From the NCBI GenBank assembly GCA_027943335.1, contig BSBK01006741.1, forward strand, positions 744,001-808,000: a DNA stretch of 64,000 bases, in the 5' to 3' direction. Below are positions 10,450 to 22,519 of this stretch, one piece after another. The position numbers were made by a program, and so were the translations under genes. The DNA is from Chamaecyparis obtusa (Eukaryota; Streptophyta; Pinopsida; Cupressales; Cupressaceae). How positions within the stretch are numbered: the stretch's first letter is position 1; each line of letters opens with the position of its first letter. The notes beneath the pieces were generated by a model. That model was not told the DNA's origin and searched no databases. It worked only from the letters and a program-made list of their open reading frames with translations.

Positions 10450-11300
10450 TCCATGGGCTCCTTGAAGTTTTTATAGCACTTGGGAAAAATACCCTTGGTG
10501 ATCCTCTTATCTTGTCTATTACTGGTAGAACCACTTGTGTTACCTCTCTTCCTCTTGATATTAAATTTATAGGTCTTCTTAGTGTCTAATGTGGGATTAT
10601 TGGGTATATTATCCTTCTTACCCCTCAGGGACTTAGTCTACTTCCTATTCTTCCTATCACTCATAGCCTTCATTGCCTCATCCACCACTTCAACTTCCTG
10701 ACTACATTCAAATGGAAATATAGACTAGTTCAAATCATCTCCTTTCACCAGGCCAAAGAAACATGCAATTTGATCATTAATAGCATCTCTTATATCCCCA
10801 CCTCAAGAGGGAAGCACATTTCCATTTATAGAATGGCTAGAGTCATTGGCAATAGGCTGGTAGGATCTGAACGGGGGGAGGGGGGAGGGGAGAGGGGTAT
10901 AAAAACAATAAGGATTACAATGAGGGAGTAGTTGGTGAGGAAATCATCTTAATCTTAGGCATTCATGATGCCCTCTAGTGCCTCCTCCCCATCCCCCTCA
11001 ACAGGTTCATAATCATGATGGAAATCCCCATTAAATCCCCCATTCTCAGGATTGACTATGCCTATGTCAATAAAAAGGGTCACCCCATCATCTGCGATGA
11101 TCTTCTTTTTGGAAGAAGAGATCATGATTGGTGCATCTTCAACATCAACCCTCCTTCCTCTTGGGTTTGACCCATGCCACCTAGCTTCTTGGTGAATGTC
11201 TCACTTATCTTTCTATAATATGATCTATGCCTCAAATTTTCCATAGGGCAACCTCATAATTATAGGTTACACATTTTCTAAAAAATGACGATTTAAGCCT
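10450..11300 (-). pseudogene. Probable C-terminal part of LINE ORF1 (broken)
   Basis: Directly upstream of the ORF2 start on the minus strand. It has Asp/Glu-rich then Lys/Arg-rich pieces, for example a KGKKDN/IPNNP stretch near 10640-10600 and SNRQDKR near 10530. This resembles the low-complexity tail of plant LINE ORF1 but has no diagnostic domain; the call rests on position. A C-rich/G-rich run lies at 10873-10896 (GGGGGGAGGGGGGAGGGGAG on the plus strand). Confidence 0.4.
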
Positions 11301-11825
11301 TGAGAGGTTCTATTTGAAGGAATTAATTAAAAATGATTAGATCAAATCCTCTTAGATCAAAATGTCTTTGATACAAACTCTCTACCTAGTCATACCTACA
11401 ATGAAATCTCCTTTGCACCTATCAAAATGATTACAAAAAATAACTTTGACATTAGATTTTTGGGGGATCAAATGAATTCATTTGAAAAACCTAGATGCAT
11501 GATGGTACTAATCAAATAAATATTTATAATCATTATAAATTTAATATGTATTGAGAACTTATTATGACTTTGTAATTTTAGTTTTTACTCAACATGGTTT
11601 TTGCACCATATATCAACTTCTATGTCAATGCTTATTGAAAAATAATGAACTAAGTAAAGAAAAAAATAGAAAAAAATCTAGCTGCTAGGTATTGATGTGC
11701 TCTTTCTAACAAAAAAAGAATTTTGATACATATAGACCAAGTTATGGATCAGTAAGTGAACCTATCTCTACATTAACTTAAAAATTAAAAAATATTCAAA
11801 ATAATTAAAATAAACCAATTGCAAT
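11301..11825. other. Unassigned AT-rich sequence
   Basis: No open frame, repeat partner or motif seen between the LINE fragment and the truncated left LTR of element C. The missing first part of that LTR would be expected here but is not found. Confidence 0.4.
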
Positions 11826-12805
11826 CACTAGATCATTGTCGATTGGGCTAACTTCCCTAATACAAAAATGATTTATTGCAAAAGGTCTTACAAACAAAAT
11901 GTGAATTGATAAAGTTTCAAGTCAATATGCATGAAATAGTTCCGATTGGTAGCACAATAGTAAATTATTTCAATAGATTTGGTTAAAGAGATCTTTTTCC
12001 AACACACACCAACTTTCTGCAAAACTGAATGTAATACTTTTCTCTTTTTTCTTAATAACCCTTCACTCTACTTATTTATACTTGCTCCATCTATCATCAA
12101 GTATTCACTCTTATAATCTTGCTCACATCATACCAAATTCGACATACTCACTCTCCTATCCTCTCAGATCTAAATAGATGTTATATATACACATGTTTTA
12201 TGAAACAAATACATATATCGGCCTAACAAAAACATGTCGGCTTGAATACAAAAAGATATTTGAAAATAGTTCAACACACTAGCATCAAACCTAAAAGATA
12301 GGTCACACATGTATGAGGATGTTATAAAACACTACCATAGGACCTAATGATAGGTCACACATAAGATAAGTATGTTACACAATATAATCTCTAAAATATA
12401 AGTAACCTAGGGCATATGAGAGCACCACAACCAAGACCATGTCTTGAACTACAAAACTTCTGAACCAACTGACGAATAACACTAAATAGGACCTGTCCAT
12501 TAAAGAATACATTTGTCACACCAAAAAATTATGATATACTACATGAATGTCCACATAGTAGAGATACCCAAAGAAACTATGAAATAAAGAAACTAAAGAT
12601 ATCCATCCAAAACTTCACATTACTACATTCATTGAATATTATATATGTACCAAAAAGACATTCTATTGTTACTAGAGTAAGGACATCTAATCCACATAAT
12701 GCCATATAGAATTTACCTAATCATCATATTATCATAGCACAACCAACCGGTATACCGACACAAGGGTTTTGACATCAATGCCAACAACTCAACAATCTCG
12801 ATGAT
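11826..12805 (-). repeat. 3' LTR of element C, truncated
   Basis: Aligns with the right LTR from about 14930 to 15913; the outer 250 bp are absent. No target duplication can be tested on this side. Confidence 0.7.
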
Positions 12806-13479
12806 CTCCCCCTTTGACATTGATGTCAAAATAAATAAAATAGAAAAAAATTGAAAACTTCAATCATCCAAAAAATCCCAAAAACTCCGCTTGAGTTAGA
12901 TATTTCTTTTAGTTTTTCTCTCCCTATTTTCTCCAACAATGGCAAAGGGCCACACAACATTATTCAAATAATCAAATAAAAACAACATATTTCACAAGAA
13001 ATATTTTCATGTATCTCTCCTTGATAATTGGAAGACCCTTTTTCCACTCATTCACAATTGATCTCATCCGAGCACATAAGATGTCATGATAAATTAAAAC
13101 ATATCAAATTCAAATTCACAACAGTGTCAAATGATTTAAAATTTTATCTTTTTAACATTAATTTCTCATAATTACTCTTCCTACTGATAATTTATATCAT
13201 TGATGCAATCAATTGTACAATAAACATCAATCAATCAGTGTCAAATGATTTAAAATTTTACCTTTTTAACATTAACTTCTCATAATTACTCTTCCTACTG
13301 ATCATTTATATCGTTGATGCAATCAATTGTACAATAAATGTCAATCAATCAAATTGATCATGATATACCTTAATAGTCGCACCATACTTGAGACACAAAA
13401 AATACAATCGGTATCACACCAGAGAAGGGGAAGTGGTAGATTTAGTATTTCAATACTCCCCTTGTGCCAAGTACTAGGC
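12806..13479 (-). repeat. 3' untranslated region of element C with a 114-bp tandem duplication
   Basis: Contains the purine tract (12806-12822) and two consecutive copies of a 114-bp unit, 13122-13235 and 13236-13349, each beginning CAGTGTCAAATGATTTAAAA and differing at only a few positions. No coding signal in the unit. Confidence 0.75.
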
Positions 13480-14600
13480 TTAGTTATCAGAAGAACTAGC
13501 ACTAGGATTTAGTACCATATAATTCTCTTCACCGACTCCCTTCTTCCATGCCATGGATGTCTTTTGAGATTCACCTAAAATTGTAACATTCTTATCATTT
13601 CTAGACTTTTCTAGAGTACCAAAAGATCTACAAGTGTTAGCATAATGACCGGTCTACTTACATTTTAAAAAATTAATATTTTTCTATCCTGATCTCATTG
13701 ATTGAACCTTAGATCTGCACTGATTAGCCTTATGCCCATAATTGTGACACACACAGAAATTCCCATGAAAGATATTATTCATTTAATTTCTCCTAACCGG
13801 ATTAGATACTTGAATTCTGCATTGATTTTCTGTATGACCAAACTTATGATAGTATACCATTGAACATTATGTTCCTTCCCGCTCTTGCATTCTATAGCCT
13901 TAAGATTAAAATTCTTGCATATAAAAAAATGACCATTAAAAGATAAGTACCTTTGAGGATTTGGTTTCCTCACCAGAAGTCTCCTTGCAGATTTTCTCGA
14001 ATTCCCGACCTTGCTTGTTACCTCATATTTTGCTTCAACATCAACTTCCTTGTCTTTACCTTTGATCTTCTGATCTGAACATTCATTGATGAAACCTAAT
14101 CCTTCCTTGTCCTTGTGACATTTTTGCAAGGCCAAAAGTTGATCCAAAATTGTACTACTTTCACAATCCTTCGCTTCAAATCTCAACCTCTTTAATTCTT
14201 GATCCAACTTTTCATCTTGATTTGATTTCTACTTGGTAATGCTTTTGAAATTTTCTTCACTTTTCTTCCATACCTCCATTTTTTTCTTGATAGTGTCTTT
14301 TAGATCTCTTTCAGTATTTTTCCATTCTTCCACTTTCTTCTTTATGTTCTCCTTGAGAAATTCTTTAGTATTTTTGTACTCATCCATTTGATGTTTCATA
14401 TTTTCCACATTATCCTTTGATTCATTCAGCTTCTGGCTTACTTGTGTCTTGTTGAATTTCTAGATTTGCACCCTTGGCTTGGAGATACATGAATTATCTT
14501 CCTTGATATTTTATTTCAACTCCCCATTCTCTAATTTAATGATTTCAATGTCATCAATCATGATTTCCCAATCTTCATCATAGTAGTATTCTCCTTCCAT
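13480..14600 (-). pseudogene. Gag-like coiled-coil protein with four zinc knuckles (broken), element C
   Basis: The minus ATG at 14600 starts MEGEYYYDEDW. A long Lys/Glu/Asn coiled coil follows (14600-14150; EEWKNTERDL, KKKMEVWKKSEENF). Four knuckles can be read at about 13940-13905, 13850-13805, 13770-13720 and 13680-13625; the third is clearest (NFCVCHNYGHKANQC, all four ligands kept). A frame change lies between the first and second knuckle, and stops appear at three coiled-coil positions (one TAA, two TAG) and in the knuckle region. The end SSSDN before TAA at 13480 parallels the end of the element A protein. Likely an RNA-binding structural protein by analogy with gag; a clear capsid fold is not visible. 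Confidence 0.6.
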
Positions 14601-14658
14601 ATGTTTAAAGTGCTAAGATCTCCCTCAAGCGGTTAAGCTCTATATGCAAGAGATCAAG

Positions 14659-14671
14659 CTATGATACCAAT
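14659..14671 (-). other. Primer-binding site of element C (iMet type)
   Basis: The element strand reads ATTGGTATCATAG next to the LTR edge at 14672, close to the iMet primer site. It has the same arrangement as in element G (56290-56301). Confidence 0.65.
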
Positions 14672-15913
14672 TATTGAACATGCTAAATAAATGAGAGGGG
14701 TGGGATGAATATTTTATTCCAAAATACTTTTCACAATCTTAATTAATCCAGTACACACTTATATCATTCAGATATTTAAACATTTAAGAACTTGGAAGTA
14801 CATAAATAACAAATACAATAACACCAAAATTAACAAGAAAATTGAAGATGAGAAAAATCATAGAGAAAATAATTCTCATGAATAAAGCACTGGTTAAGGT
14901 GATTTTTACAAGGGATCACTATCAATTTTCTCACTGCAGGTAGGCTCACTTCTAGTTGGGCTAACTAACTTGATACAAAAAAGATTTATTACAAAAGGTC
15001 TTATAGACAAAATGAGAACTGATAAAGTTGTATATGAATATGTATGAAACAGTTTCAATTGATAGTACAATAGTAACTTATTGCAATAGATCTAGTTAGA
15101 GATCTTCTAGCACACACCAACTTTTTGCAAAACTGAATGCAAGCCTTTTATATGTCTTCTCAAATAACCCATTTCTTTGTTTATTTTTTCTCACACAATC
15201 CACCACTGAGTACTCATTCACATAAGCATGTTTGCATCATACCACCTTCAACATACTATCTCATCCTCTTAGACCTGAATAGATGTTCTATATATATACA
15301 CATATCCAATGAAATAGATACATATGTTGGCCTAGCAAAAACATGTTGGCTTAAATACAAAAAGATATTTCAAAATAGTTCAGCATTCTAGCACCAGACC
15401 TAAAAGATAGGTCACACATATGAGAAATCTATACCACACTACAATAGGACCCAAGGATAGGTCACACATAAGATAAGCATGTTACATAATATAATATCTG
15501 AACTTGATAAGTAATCTGAGACCGATGTGAACTCCACAACCAAGACCATGTCTTGATCTAGAAAAATTATGAACCAACTAATTGATAGAACTTGTTTAGA
15601 ATAGAATACATCTATCACACCAAAATATTTTGATATACTGCATGAATGTCTAGGTAGAAGAGATACCTAGAGAAGCTCTAAAATACAACAACTAAAGATA
15701 TCCATCCAAAACTTCACATTACTACATTCAACAAATATTATAGATGTACCAAAAATATATTTTATTGTTACCAAAGTAGGGACATCCGATCCACATAATG
15801 TTGTATAGAATTTTCTTGATCATCATATTACTAGAGAACAACCAACCGATAAACTAGTACATGGGTTTTGACATCAATGAAAATAATACCAAAAACTCAA
15901 CAATCTCAATAAT
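14672..15913 (-). repeat. 5' LTR of element C
   Basis: Starts in plus reading TATTGAACATGC, probably TGTTG before mutation, next to the primer site. It contains GAGAGGGGTGGGATGAAT, close to the GAGAGGGGAGGGGTGAAT at the same place in the LTRs of element G. Its right part repeats 11826-12805. Confidence 0.7.
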
Positions 15914-17190
15914 CCTGTGCTTAGGGATGCCAAATAAGGTGGTAATGTGAGCATCGGGGTGCTATTAGTAGGAATGAAATTCTTATTAGGGCAATAAGTC
16001 TATGTTAGATCTTTCTTAAGCGCATTAAGCTTCTCAATCAAGGATTCTCTATGTCTCTCATTCACAAAGATGGGGCTATGTGTCTCTTGACTATTTGGGG
16101 TTTTATGTGATTCAGAAACTTGGGCATGAACAATTATAGCCTCATTAGTTTTGGGAGGACTTTTTGTTTTTCCATTAGAGTTTGTAGCCATTCTATCCTT
16201 TTCAATGGGTTAGGGTCAAATTTATCTCTCAACATGGGATAATTTTGCCTATGATGCCTTTCCTTTTGACAAAGGAAGCATGTATTCAGTCCGCTCTGAA
16301 ATTCTATCAAGAAAATGAAAGTCTCCATATCCATTTAAATTTTGAGAACTTGTAGGAGGTCTATCACAAGGTTGATAGAAACTAGAAGCCTTGCATCCAT
16401 ATGAGGCAGAAGAGAGTTATATTCTTCCATTCTAATGTCTCAATCAATTGACTACAATTATCTTGGCAATATATTCCATAAATAAGGAGGCACATTATTT
16501 TATTGTGACCCATCTAGGGAATGATAAGGCTAAAAATTCCTCTGTATTGGCTTGCATGAACCAGGATATGGCCCTAATAACATAAGAACCAATATTCCAA
16601 AATTATCTTATTACCACTTCTTTTTGACATAGGGGTTTTTAAAAAATAATAAATAGACCATTTTGAATCATTCTATAGTATGTATATTGAAATCCTAATC
16701 TCTTATTCCAAATATTATACATCCAACCATTCATAAATATCTACAAGAGAGTAATCTAGAAATATCCTAAACTGAGCAGACACTAAAAAAATTGTAATAC
16801 TTTTTAATCTACCTTTTAAAATTTTCAATTGCATTGGTCATTTGAACAAATTAGGCTTGAAAACTAGAGAGGAAACATGGGAACCCTCACCTCCTTTGCA
16901 TCCATCATCTTCAGAGGGCTCTACATCTAGTGATTGACTGACCAAGAACTTGGTGTCAACATGAACTCTATCTTTCTCAACTATTGTTTCCTTGAATGAT
17001 TTTCTCTCGGTGTCTCTAGTGGAAACTTCTCCAACATAGGGTTTAATGAGAGCATCTTGAGGGCCATCTATAAAATAGACTGGACCTCACCCAAATTAAA
17101 CATACCTGATAGGGGATATGAGGGTGACCTCTCAATGATCGATCAAAAGACCACTCACATGCGTAAGGGAGGCCTCCTCGAGTGCTTCTG
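15914..17190 (-). pseudogene. LINE ORF1, DUF4283-like with zinc knuckle (broken)
   Basis: Read on the minus strand. An acidic N-terminal part (around 17000-16880, VEPSEDDGCKGG) is followed by a decayed DUF4283-like region in mixed frames. Then comes a proline-rich stretch (PPYLWNILPR near 16490) and a zinc knuckle at about 16285-16235, CFLCQKERHHRQNYP, in which the last Cys is Tyr. A basic tail follows (LIEKLNALKKDLT, then TAG). This is the usual plan of plant L1 ORF1, a nucleic-acid chaperone. It abuts element C at 15913, and on the same strand LINE sequence reappears at 11300-9845, so C may have landed in this LINE. Confidence 0.55.
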
Positions 17191-17749
17191 TGAGATTTAG
17201 TTGTAGAGTGGGGAAAAATATCTTTCCATCCTCTATTGATTGTTTGTTCCCTTTTATAATATTTAAGTAATGTGAAATTATTTAATATAAATATGTAAGT
17301 GTAAAAATTATATATAGTCATGCCTTGTTCCCTTATTTTTTGGGCCCACTTTGACAAAATTTACTTATATGATAACACTACATAGCTATGCCATCTTCTC
17401 TCATGTTTCAAATCCCTTTGACTAGATTTCCTAACATGATAACATGTTTTCAAGTTGCATATTCTTATATAAAATTCAATCCATGAGCTTATCCTAACAT
17501 ATTTCCATTATCACTCATCTGAAAGTTATTTATGCATGCAAATGTATAAATATTAAACTATTAAATCTCAAAATTCAGTTGGACATTTTTTGATTTTTTG
17601 CTACGAACCATTGTTAGCCAAACTAGTACACATTTATGTTAATTTGTGTACCATATTATCATATTTAAGGACATTATTTATGCATTTAAAATAATAAAGG
17701 AATGAATGTGATACACCCCAATCCATTATGAATAATTATTGCAACATAA
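17191..17749. other. Unassigned AT-rich sequence
   Basis: No coding or repeat signal that I can support. The 104-codon minus frame overlapping 17043-17357 is out of frame with the LINE reading and lacks any motif. Confidence 0.4.
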
Positions 17750-20420
17750 TTGAAAACTAAACTTCTATTATGAGTTTATATCATCATCTTAGACATATGT
17801 ACATGTTTTCATATCGCCTTTAATATTCATTTATCATATTTAAATAGATTTACCTAAGGGCTTCACAGAAGTATTAATCCTCGATTAACAAGTTTCCATA
17901 TATCGTCTCAAATACATTCCATGTTTAGAAACGAGTACAATAAGATCTATAATAATTTTTAATCTTATACCAATTCACTTTCTTGAGTTAGGATCGTTAA
18001 TGCATACCATGGTCACTTTTGTATGTGTGAGTATATTTTGTATGCATCAATCTGAGCTAGTAAGATACACTTGATATGTAGACTCCAAGATGTTTATTTT
18101 GACTAGGCTATTACTTTTCAATATGTTAGTGAATCCATCCCTAACATCTTCAATTATATATTCTTTCATCTAATATTTGGACTAAATATCTATTTAATTG
18201 ATTATAATTTTATAACTTTAATTATATATTTATTGTTTCAATCCTAACTTTAAATTCTAAATTATTATTCTTATTTTGATTTCATTATTAATAGACAATT
18301 TGTAAGATTAGAAGATTATTTTGCAAATTCTTATATAGACATTTGTTAACACATTAGATGATTTATAATTAAAAAATTATTTTTGAAATTTGTCCAAAAA
18401 TCATAGGGATCAATAACATATATCAACATTTAAATAAGCCTTGTAACGAGTACCCTAAAATATTGATCTCTAAATATTTTATGATAAATAACATTAATGT
18501 TATAGCCAGCATAGATGTAGATGCAATGCATAGGCTTAGAAGAAATTATGCTCAACTGAAATAGGATTTGATCAATTGATTATATTCCATTAGTACATTT
18601 GAATTGACTTAATGATAGAGAACTCGTACTCGTAAAAAACAGATCATTAATCTCAAATCATTTATCTATAATATTTTCCTATCTGTTATAATAATTTTAG
18701 AGAACACATCTTAAATTTTAATTTGTTCAAACAACTCATCTAATATTACATTAAATTTTAATGAGATCTCAAAAATATCTTTTGAATAAATCAAAGCTTA
18801 GAATGATGATACTTTAATCAAAATATGAGATATCCAACCAGTTTTTATTGATCATTATTACATTATTTTGACCTAATCCCGATTTCGTAGAAAAGGGAAG
18901 AGTACTGAAATGCTTTCAAGCAAAATGAAACTCAAGGATAGGATCTAGCCGTAGGCACTGGAGTAAGCCGGGTTAGGAAAATGGGCCTCTCAAAATGCAA
19001 CGATTTTGTACTATACTTACAAGTTTTGATGCTCTGCTTATAGTAATGGTTTAGACCAGAAGGTATCTATGTAGTAATCAAGGGATTCGTTTCAACTGCA
19101 AATATTATATAAGTGGACAAGGCATTGGCTCCAATTTTCAAGATCTTGCACCTATTCTTTTATCTTCTTACGAATCTGCAGTCTCGAGTTTGTTTTCGAA
19201 AGCAGTATACAGTGACACGTTTGAGAGAAGCAATGTATCATCTCACGGCCAACAATAGCAAGTTGGCAGACCTCGAGTGATCCCAAGCTTTCTTAAAAAA
19301 CCGAGTTAAGCCATGCGACTGTCGGATGGTATGACTGTAACTGGGAAACTATTTAATAGCTTAGATGTGCAGGTTGACAGGTAGTACGTATGCAATGGAC
19401 TACAGCTGACTGAATCCCTGCATTCAAGATGGGCATTTTGATTCCTTCATCCGAATTATGTTTCGATTTCTTTAGGGTTTGTTTATTGCCATCTGACGTA
19501 ACTATAGGGTTGTTTCATTAGTCATCTTTCCTATCAATTAGTTGCATAGGTGACCATATTTGCAGTCTAGGTCTGCATGTGCAGCAGCACAGAATGGAAA
19601 AAGACCTATGCAATAGATGATTGAGGTGTTGGAGGAGTTGTTGACGTCTGCATAGAGAACCTCTGAGATGGTACAAATGTGGAGCACGTGACACAGCTAT
19701 GAGGTGCACACACTGCAGAATTATTAAGACTGATGCATTCATGAGTTGCGTGCAAAATTACTAGTTTTACATTTATGTCCAATGTATCTTGGCATTGTGT
19801 GGGCTGGCAAGGAAATGTTACAACATGGGATGTAGTGTTATTGAGTTAATGTATGTTTGTGTTTAAATGAAAAATAGTGTGTGTCTGTTGTGGTGTAATT
19901 GAGTTAATCTGTGTTTGTGTTTAAATGAAAATTAGTGTGTATGTTGTGGTGTAAAATAAGGGGAAAAAAGTGGTACATACTTTTTAAATCTGTAAAGATA
20001 AATGTAAAAATAATTTTTTTAAAGATATTTGAATACGGTTTTTTATATTAACATTCCACATGACATTTATTAAAATTATATTTACCTTCCAAAGAAATTA
20101 CTTTGAACTCATATTTAAAGGGTTCTAACTGAATAATACCCTTTCTCTCTTTTACGATCTTTAAGTAATGTTAAACATTTTGAATATAAATATATGATGG
20201 CTAATATGAGAACCTATACCCTATTTTTTTGAATGTTTTGGGCTTACTTTTATTAATTTTTGTCATGCAATAATAAATTCAAAATGACAGGTTATAGTTG
20301 GAGGTGGAGATTGTGGAGACCCTTAAAAGTGGTTTTCATGTGAGGGAGCTGATTACGAGCCTATAAATAAGTTGGAAGTGAAAATACCACAATTGAAAAG
20401 AATGAAAGAAATACTTTCAA
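17750..20420. repeat. Duplicated host-like repeat, copy 1 (modules P and R1)
   Basis: 17750-19032 (module P) matches 45830-47100 in the same orientation; 19033-20420 (module R1) matches 22520-23835 closely and 28188-29040, 44534-45010 and 47100-47709 in part. Marker blocks are TCAAGATCTTGCACC, GAGAGAAGCAATGTATCATC, GCAGACCTCGAGTGATCCC and GAGACCCTTAAAA. No LTR ends or transposon motifs were found, so I call it a segmental or tandem repeat of host origin rather than a known transposon. Two stretches look like decayed exons (see findings). This is the longest copy. Confidence 0.75.
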
Positions 20421-21900
20421 TCCCATTGGTGAGAAGCCACATATTGCAGCCCCTATTTCATCATCCAGGTCTTCATCATCTTCAGCTCATTCCTCTTCTC
20501 CTCATATACCCATTCCTCCATCATTTCCCCTTATATCATCACTACTAATTAACACCAAGGTTTATTTAGTTTCAAGGAAGTTACTTTTCTTCTTTTTTCA
20601 CATAAGACTCAAGCATTGTTAACCCCATCTCTTTACCCGAAGGTAGTAGTGGAAAATAAAATAAAATAAACTCAAATGATAGATCTTGAATTTGATTTTA
20701 TGAAATCACTACAATCTACTCCTCAACCTAAGAAGGCTCACATAACTTCTAGGTTGATGGTGATTCATTTTATACCCACCCAATATGTAGATATTACGTG
20801 GACCACAATTGAAAAGAATGAAGAGGATTATATTAGCATAAATTTTAATATCATCCAAATAAATTTGGGTCCATCTACACATAAAGGTGGTATCATAAAG
20901 TCAAAGTATCAAAAGTCAAACTTGTAGATAAAGTATAAAAGGAGGAAAGATAACTAATAGATGATTAGGTGATAGATTTATCTTCATTGATCAAATCTAT
21001 CATGGACACTTTCACTTAGCATCTATATGTCTTCAACTTTATCTAGCACACCTACTAAAGGTATAAGTTTTGATATTATTTAAAATATATAAAACAAGAA
21101 TCTTATGGAAGAGCTATCAAATATTGAGTTGAAAAATTAATTCTCAATTTGGTTGATTTATATTGAAGAAGCCTTGATGATATATGAACAAGTTTGAAAT
21201 AAGATAAAAAAAGATATAAGTTGAATTAAGGATTCAAAGAAGGAAGATGCAATGTTTCAACTAATAACCAATGATGCGCAAGAAATTATGAAATAGGATG
21301 TAAAAAATTTTATTGCAAAACAAATATACACCAAGCCTATCGAAAATGATATTGTTAAATGGTTCAAGTGAATTGGATGGAAACTCATGTTTTTGAAGTA
21401 ATTATTAATTAAATTCAAGAGACTAGGTAAACTATGTGACAACATTTTGATTGATATCCAAGTCAACTATTTGGCTTTGGTGTTTATATCAACAAAGAAG
21501 ACAAAACTATTTTGTAAGATGTTGTTGTCAATTTTTTTTTGAGGATATGGTTTTAGATGTCAAAACACCATTGGTAGTAACACAATATAAAAATTTGAGT
21601 AATATGTTAGTGGCCTTAATCATTTTTTATAAAGAAGTTTCCAATATCCATAAAAACATCAAATAAAATAATGAGGCCTTGCTAGCAAAGAAGATTTGTC
21701 TCTATATCATTCCAATTCCAAATATAAAAGAATTAGGTAGTCCTAGCATCACAAGTTTAAGATATTATAAAAGTAGGGTGGTTGATATTGTTGACATAAA
21801 TTGCACCCCTATGCAATTTCTTGCTCAACTAGGCCCTATTTTAGTGTTCTATACCTTTTCTACTTGACATGCTTGATCCAACTCAATTTCACATATGATT
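20421..21900 (+). other. Unrecognised, possibly coding remnant between R1 copies
   Basis: A Ser/Pro-rich readable stretch (20430-20540, SSSRSSSSSAHSSS pattern) and the open frames 20676-20927, 21451-21666 and 21679-21867 on the plus strand suggest an old coding sequence broken by many stops. I recognise no domain. It could be a retroelement gag remnant; no LTR pair supports this. Confidence 0.3.
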
Positions 21901-21920
21901 TTAGCTTCTTCTTTCCAAAT

Positions 21921-22014
21921 AGGACCTCAGGTCCCAATTTGGGACCACATTAGAGAGAGCGAGGTGCCTTGGGTGCCTTTCTCTCAAAGAGCATGCCAAC
22001 TTGGGCACCTCGCT
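21921..22014. other. Cluster of palindromes and a hairpin
   Basis: GGACCTCAGGTCC (a 6-bp arm palindrome) overlaps GGTCCCAATTTGGGACC (8-bp arms, one central base). Just after, AGCGAGGTGCC (21958-21968) pairs perfectly with GGCACCTCGCT (22004-22014). The run is far more GC-rich than its surroundings. Confidence 0.7.
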
Positions 22015-22519
22015 TCTCAATATTTAGGTCCAAATTGAAACCACTTAATGATCACATTATTTTAGTGGAAATTTTAAACTTGCGAACCAACATCCTTTGA
22101 GTTAATTTTTAACACCCCAAAATGGTTGGGAGAGGTACTACCCTCCCTTATTTTATAAGCAACTCAATTCAAATCAAGCTCTCAACTATAATTTTGCTTT
22201 TTCAAATCATAAGGAAAGATATCAAGTATCCAAGGCATTGAAGACAAAGAGTAGTTTGTAGATCTAAGCATTTTTAAAGGCATCCATGATCTCCCTATCT
22301 TAAAGTCAACCTCAAGAAGGTTTATGAAGGTATAAGAAATCCATTTTTAAGATCTAGCCTTTGCTATACTTTAACATTCTCTCAATTACATTTCAATTTA
22401 CCTCTAATTAAAAATTAAAATCCTTAAATCCTTTCTACACAACACTTCCCGTCTTTCCTATGTGTAGGTATAGGTGGTAGTACATACAAAAAGATATACT
22501 ACCATATCAAAACGAGAGC
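22015..22519. other. Unassigned sequence before R1 copy 2
   Basis: No feature recognised. A TTATTTTATAAGC stretch near 22148 could be a chance TATA-like motif. Confidence 0.35.

Larger units (their letters stand above)
11826..15913 (-). mobile_element. Element C: non-autonomous LTR element with coiled-coil/zinc-knuckle gag
   Basis: Direct repeats 11826-12805 and about 14930-15913 (shared blocks such as ACACACCAACTTT, CAAAACTGAATG, CATCCAAAACTTCACATTAC) are LTRs. The minus-strand purine tract AAAGGGGGAG lies next to the left LTR at 12806-12822. An iMet-type primer site (GATACCAAT in plus reading, 14659-14671) abuts the right LTR at 14672. The left LTR lacks the first 250 bp of the right one. 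The only gene is a gag-like protein at 13480-14600, so the element is non-autonomous. Its gene plan matches the first ORF of element A. Confidence 0.75.

Noticed and set aside
13122..13349. CRISPR-like direct repeats
   Set aside because: Only two adjacent 114-bp units without spacers, in a eukaryotic retroelement; also the 23-bp units in element G lack unique spacers.
17043..17357. Minus-strand 104-codon open frame with a Pro/Arg-rich sequence
   Set aside because: Out of frame with the LINE ORF1 reading through the same bases, no motif, and low-complexity AT codons at its start.
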